Source of the DNA: Spirochaetaceae bacterium UBA1306
GTDB lineage: Bacteria > Spirochaetota > Spirochaetia > Treponematales > Rectinemataceae
Assembly: GCA_002307245.1 (NCBI GenBank)
Contig: DBTW01000002.1
Span: 29,216 to 46,117 of the forward strand
Length of the DNA stretch: 16,902 nucleotides
Direction: 5' to 3'
Of the stretch, positions 14,312 through 16,902 are shown piece by piece; within the stretch, counting starts at the first letter, position 1; every line of letters starts with the position of its first letter. The position numbers and the translations under genes were made by a program. The notes beneath the pieces were generated by a model. It saw only the letters and a program-made list of their open reading frames with translations, did not search any database and was not told where the DNA came from.

Positions 14312-15300
14312 GGCCGCGGCGCGGGCCCGCCTTCCTCGCCGCCCTGGCCCGGGGCAAGTCGCGGATCGCCGTCATCCTCGTCCTAGGGGCGCTCTCGCTC
14401 GTCGTCCCCTTCTTCCTCACCGCGTCGAACCTCGTGGGCCTACTCCTCTCGCTCTCAATGGTCGGCATGGGAGCCTGCGTCATGCTCTTCTGCCTGGCCT
14501 CGGGAAACATCGACCTTTCGCTCGAGTCCATCGTCGCGCTCTCCGGCGTCGCGGCCGCGGTCACGGTCAACCGGACAGGCAACGTCGCCGCGGGCGTCGC
14601 CTGCGGCGTGCTCGTGGGCGGCCTGGTCGGGGCGCTGAACGGCGTCATCGTCACGAAGCTCAAGGTCAACGCGCTCCTGGCTACCACCGCGACGATGCAG
14701 ATCGTCCGCGGCCTCTGCTTCGTCGCCTCGAACGGCTCCGCGGTCGGGGTCGCCGACGAGAGCTTCTACGCCATCGGCAACAGCTTCTTCCTCGGCATGC
14801 CGAGCCCCGTCTGGATCGCCATCGCCTGCGTCGCCGCGTTCGGTTTCCTGTTCTCGAGCACCAGCTTCGGGAAGGACGCGGTGGCGATCGGGGGCAACAA
14901 GGAGTCGGCCCGCCTCGCGGGCGTGAACGTCGACCGGGCCCAGATCATCATATTCACGATCCAGGGCCTCGTCGTCGGCGCCGCCGGGGTCATTCTCGCC
15001 TCTCGCATGACGAGCGGCCAGCCGAACAGCTCCACCGGCTACTCCTTCGACGTCATCGCCGCCTGCCTGCTCGGCGGCGCCTCCGTGAAGGGCGGAAGGG
15101 GAACGATCTCGGGCGTCATCATCGGGGTCCTCGCGATCGGCGTCATCCAGGACGTCATGAGCCTGCTCAACCTGCCCTCCTTCAACCCCTACCTTACCCG
15201 GGGATGCATACTCCTCGCCGCGGTCGTCTACGACCAGATGAGGGGCATGCGGCCCCGCCGTTGGCGCGGGGCCCTCCCGGCCGCGAAGGCCCGGCCATAG
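14308..15300 (+). CDS. araH: Sugar ABC transporter permease, AraH-like
   Basis: A 330-residue polytopic permease partnering the AraF-like protein. It carries SGNIDLSLESIVALSG, AIGGNKESARLAGVNV, ILASRMTSGQP (a stretch I associate with AraH), ACLLGGASVKGG and LLAAVVYD near the end, with about eight to ten hydrophobic segments. The start overlaps the araF stop as ATGA, so translation should be coupled; the longer upstream open frame is a shadow of araF. No ATPase gene lies between or after araF and araH, unlike E. coli araFGH. The energising subunit must come from elsewhere, most likely 9465-10955. A strong hairpin follows the stop. Confidence 0.93.
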   Translation: MRPRRGPAFLAALARGKSRIAVILVLGALSLVVPFFLTASNLVGLLLSLSMVGMGACVMLFCLASGNIDLSLESIVALSGVAAAVTVNRTGNVAAGVACGVLVGGLVGALNGVIVTKLKVNALLATTATMQIVRGLCFVASNGSAVGVADESFYAIGNSFFLGMPSPVWIAIACVAAFGFLFSSTSFGKDAVAIGGNKESARLAGVNVDRAQIIIFTIQGLVVGAAGVILASRMTSGQPNSSTGYSFDVIAACLLGGASVKGGRGTISGVIIGVLAIGVIQDVMSLLNLPSFNPYLTRGCILLAAVVYDQMRGMRPRRWRGALPAAKARP

Positions 15301-15306
15301 GACGGC

Positions 15307-15345
15307 AAAGGGCCGCCGGGGAGATCCTCCCCGGCGGCCCCTTTT
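15307..15345 (+). terminator. Strong intrinsic terminator between convergent araH and mglC
   Basis: A perfect 14-bp GC-rich stem (15310-15323 / 15327-15340) with a 3-nt loop is flanked by AAA on the left and CTTTT on the right, starting 9 nt after the araH stop. It should end the araH transcript. Read from the other strand it lies 26 nt after the mglC stop and is followed by only three Ts, so it may work in both directions. Confidence 0.9.
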
Positions 15346-15365
15346 GCCCCATAGGCGGAAGGCGC

Positions 15366-16409
15366 CTACCTCTTCTTCACGTACTTCTGGATATCGATGG
15401 CGACGGCCACGACGATGATGATGCCCTTGACGATCTGCTGCCAGTAGGCCGAAACGCCCAGGATGACCAGGCCGTTGTTCATGACCTCGAAGATGAGGAC
15501 GCCGGTGATCATGCCTGAGACCTTACCCACGCCTCCCCAGACCGAAACTCCGCCGATGACGGCCGCCGCGATGGCGTCGAGCTCGTAGGAATTCCCGTAG
15601 TTGTTGGTGGCGCCGCCCGTGCGAGAGGCGAGGAGGGCGCCGGCGAGGCCGTAGCAGAGGCCGCCGATCGCGTATACCAGGAGAAGGTTCTTCCAGACGC
15701 ACACGCCCGAGACGACGGCCGCGTCGGGATTGCCCCCGATCGCGTAGATGTTCTTGCCGAGCCTCGTCTTGTTGAGGATGACGAAGATCACGAAGGCCAC
15801 CGCGATCGCGATCAATATGATGAAGGGGATGTCTATCGGCCAATTCCACGTCCCCGTCCCGCCGGTGCCGATATTGGTGAAATCGTCCCGCAGGCCGCCG
15901 AGCGGCTGGGCGCCCCTGGGGGGCCGGTCGACGTAGAGCGACTCCGCGCCGTAGACCATGACCATCGTGCCGAGGGTCGCGATGAAGGGCGGCACGTTGA
16001 GGAAGGCGACGATCACCCCGTTGAGGAGGCCGACGAGGAGGCCCGCGGCGAGCGCGGCCAGGAACGGCCAGGCGAGGGCGAGCTGCGGGAGGTCGGGGAA
16101 AAGCTTGCTCGCGTAATCGGCCCTTTGCGCGAGGGAAGCCGAGATGACCGCGGCCAGGCCGACGGTTCGGCCGGCGGAGAGGTCGGTGCCCCGCGCGATG
16201 AGGATTCCGCCGACGCCGAGGGCGATGATCGCGCGGACCGAGGAAATGCGGAGGATGTTCACGAGGTTCTCGGGGGTGAGAAAGCTCGAGCGGATGATGC
16301 CGACGAACAGGACGATACCGAGGAGGACGAGCATGATCGCGTTCCTGCTCGCGAAACTCTTTATCGTCTGTGCATCAAGCTTCTTCACGCCCATTGTCGC
16401 GGTCTTCAT
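15366..16409 (-). CDS. mglC: Galactose/methyl-galactoside ABC transporter permease, MglC
   Basis: A 347-residue permease that closely resembles E. coli MglC: SSVRAIIALGVGGILIARGT, TDLSAGRTVGLAAVISASLA, PFIATLGTMVMVYGAESLY, YAIGGNPDAAVVSGV, ATNNYGNSYELDAIAAAVIG and YWQQIVKGIIIV. It would form the membrane channel of the Mgl importer for galactose or glucose. ATG 16409 is preceded by AAGGAG at a suitable distance; an internal ATG six codons in (16394) is less well placed. It lies 16 nt after mglA on the same strand, so the two are co-transcribed. It is convergent with araH across the terminator. Confidence 0.95.
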   Translation of the reverse strand: MKTATMGVKKLDAQTIKSFASRNAIMLVLLGIVLFVGIIRSSFLTPENLVNILRISSVRAIIALGVGGILIARGTDLSAGRTVGLAAVISASLAQRADYASKLFPDLPQLALAWPFLAALAAGLLVGLLNGVIVAFLNVPPFIATLGTMVMVYGAESLYVDRPPRGAQPLGGLRDDFTNIGTGGTGTWNWPIDIPFIILIAIAVAFVIFVILNKTRLGKNIYAIGGNPDAAVVSGVCVWKNLLLVYAIGGLCYGLAGALLASRTGGATNNYGNSYELDAIAAAVIGGVSVWGGVGKVSGMITGVLIFEVMNNGLVILGVSAYWQQIVKGIIIVVAVAIDIQKYVKKR

Positions 16410-16425
16410 TGCGTACTCCTTATCA

Positions 16426-16902
16426 TCACATGAACTCGGTCGCGAGCTCCATTATTCTCTCTTGGGTAGCCGTCTTGCCGTCGAGGATGCCGGTCGCCCG
16501 GCCCTCGCACATGACCATGATCCTATCGGACATGCCGAGAAGCTCGGGCATCTCCGAGGAGATCATTATGATGCTCTTACCGTTCTTCGCGAGCTCGGCG
16601 ATGATCGTGTAGATCTCGTACTTGGCCCCGACGTCGATGCCGCGCGTCGGCTCGTCGAGGATGAGGATCTCGGGCTCGGTGAGGAGCCAGCGGGCGACGA
16701 TCACCTTCTGCTGGTTGCCGCCGGACAGGTTCTGGATGAGGGTGGCGGCCGAGGGCGTCTTGACCCTGAGCGTATCGATGGCCTTCTGGACGTCGCTCTT
16801 GCCGCGCTTCTTGTCGAGGAGCAGGAACTTCCCTATATAGCTCCTGATGTTCGCGATCAGGGTATTGTCCAGGACCGAGAGCACGGGGAATATGCCCGTG
16901 GT
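16426..16902 (-). CDS. mglA: Galactose ABC transporter ATPase, MglA (C-terminal part; 5' end outside window)
   Basis: The last 158 residues of a tandem-domain sugar ATPase, continuing through the right edge. Visible parts of the second ATPase domain include an N-terminal fragment reading TTGIFPVLSVLDNTLIANI, the signature NLSGGNQQKVIVARWLL, Walker B ILILDEPTRGIDVGAKYEIY and MISSEMPELLGMSDRI. The match to MglA (for example SDVQKAIDTLRVKTP against its E. coli counterpart) is stronger than to other family members, and mglC follows directly. A binding-protein gene (mglB) would be expected upstream, beyond the window. Confidence 0.93.
   Translation of the reverse strand, partial: TTGIFPVLSVLDNTLIANIRSYIGKFLLLDKKRGKSDVQKAIDTLRVKTPSAATLIQNLSGGNQQKVIVARWLLTEPEILILDEPTRGIDVGAKYEIYTIIAELAKNGKSIIMISSEMPELLGMSDRIMVMCEGRATGILDGKTATQERIMELATEFM

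Noticed and set aside
1..16902. tRNA, rRNA, CRISPR array, insertion sequence or phage genes
   Set aside because: I saw no cloverleaf-like or rRNA-like sequence, no regularly spaced repeat array and no transposase, integrase or structural phage gene in the window.

Overview
This is a GC-rich (mid-60s %, by eye) bacterial window dominated by sugar uptake and its control. Both complete sugar-binding proteins carry ordinary signal peptides without a lipobox Cys, so they should be free periplasmic proteins, which points to a diderm. A chemoreceptor and a sigma-54-type response regulator indicate a motile organism. A GC-rich spirochaete or a proteobacterium would fit. I lean weakly to a spirochaete, but no marker gene in the window settles it.

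Layout. (1) 2-2678, + strand: the end of an unknown gene, then an NtrY/NtrX-like histidine kinase and sigma-54 response regulator, with start and stop codons overlapping. (2) 2675-8474, - strand: chvE-gguA-gguB, a multiple-monosaccharide ABC importer, closed by an intrinsic terminator and followed by a methyl-accepting chemotaxis protein. (3) 8475-8668: a divergent control region with a long inverted repeat, a tandem direct repeat and a clear sigma-70 promoter. (4) 8669-10955, + strand: a DeoR-family repressor and a tandem-domain (AraG/RbsA-type) sugar ATPase. (5) 11009-12057, + strand: azlC-azlD, a branched-chain amino acid exporter pair with its own promoter. (6) 12234-15300, + strand: a very unusual regulator, then an AraF-like L-arabinose-binding protein and an AraH-like permease, ended by a strong hairpin. 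(7) 15366-16902, - strand: mglC and the 3' end of mglA, a galactose-type importer running off the window.

The most interesting gene is 12234-13298. Its first ~225 residues align along their length with the N-terminal nucleotide-binding domain of sugar ABC ATPases, but the P-loop, Q-loop, catalytic Glu and switch His are all replaced. The last ~100 residues are a complete AraC-type DNA-binding domain. It sits immediately before araF-araH, beside the place where the ATPase gene lies in the E. coli araFGH operon, and the intact ATPase is displaced to 9465-10955. A plausible reading (inference) is that a dead transporter ATPase was turned into the sensory half of a transcription factor, perhaps reading the state of the transporter.

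Together the genes could serve uptake of several pentoses and hexoses (ChvE-GguAB, AraF/AraH plus the displaced ATPase, Mgl), with chemotaxis possibly coupled to the sugars and control by at least two local regulators (DeoR-type and the AraC fusion).
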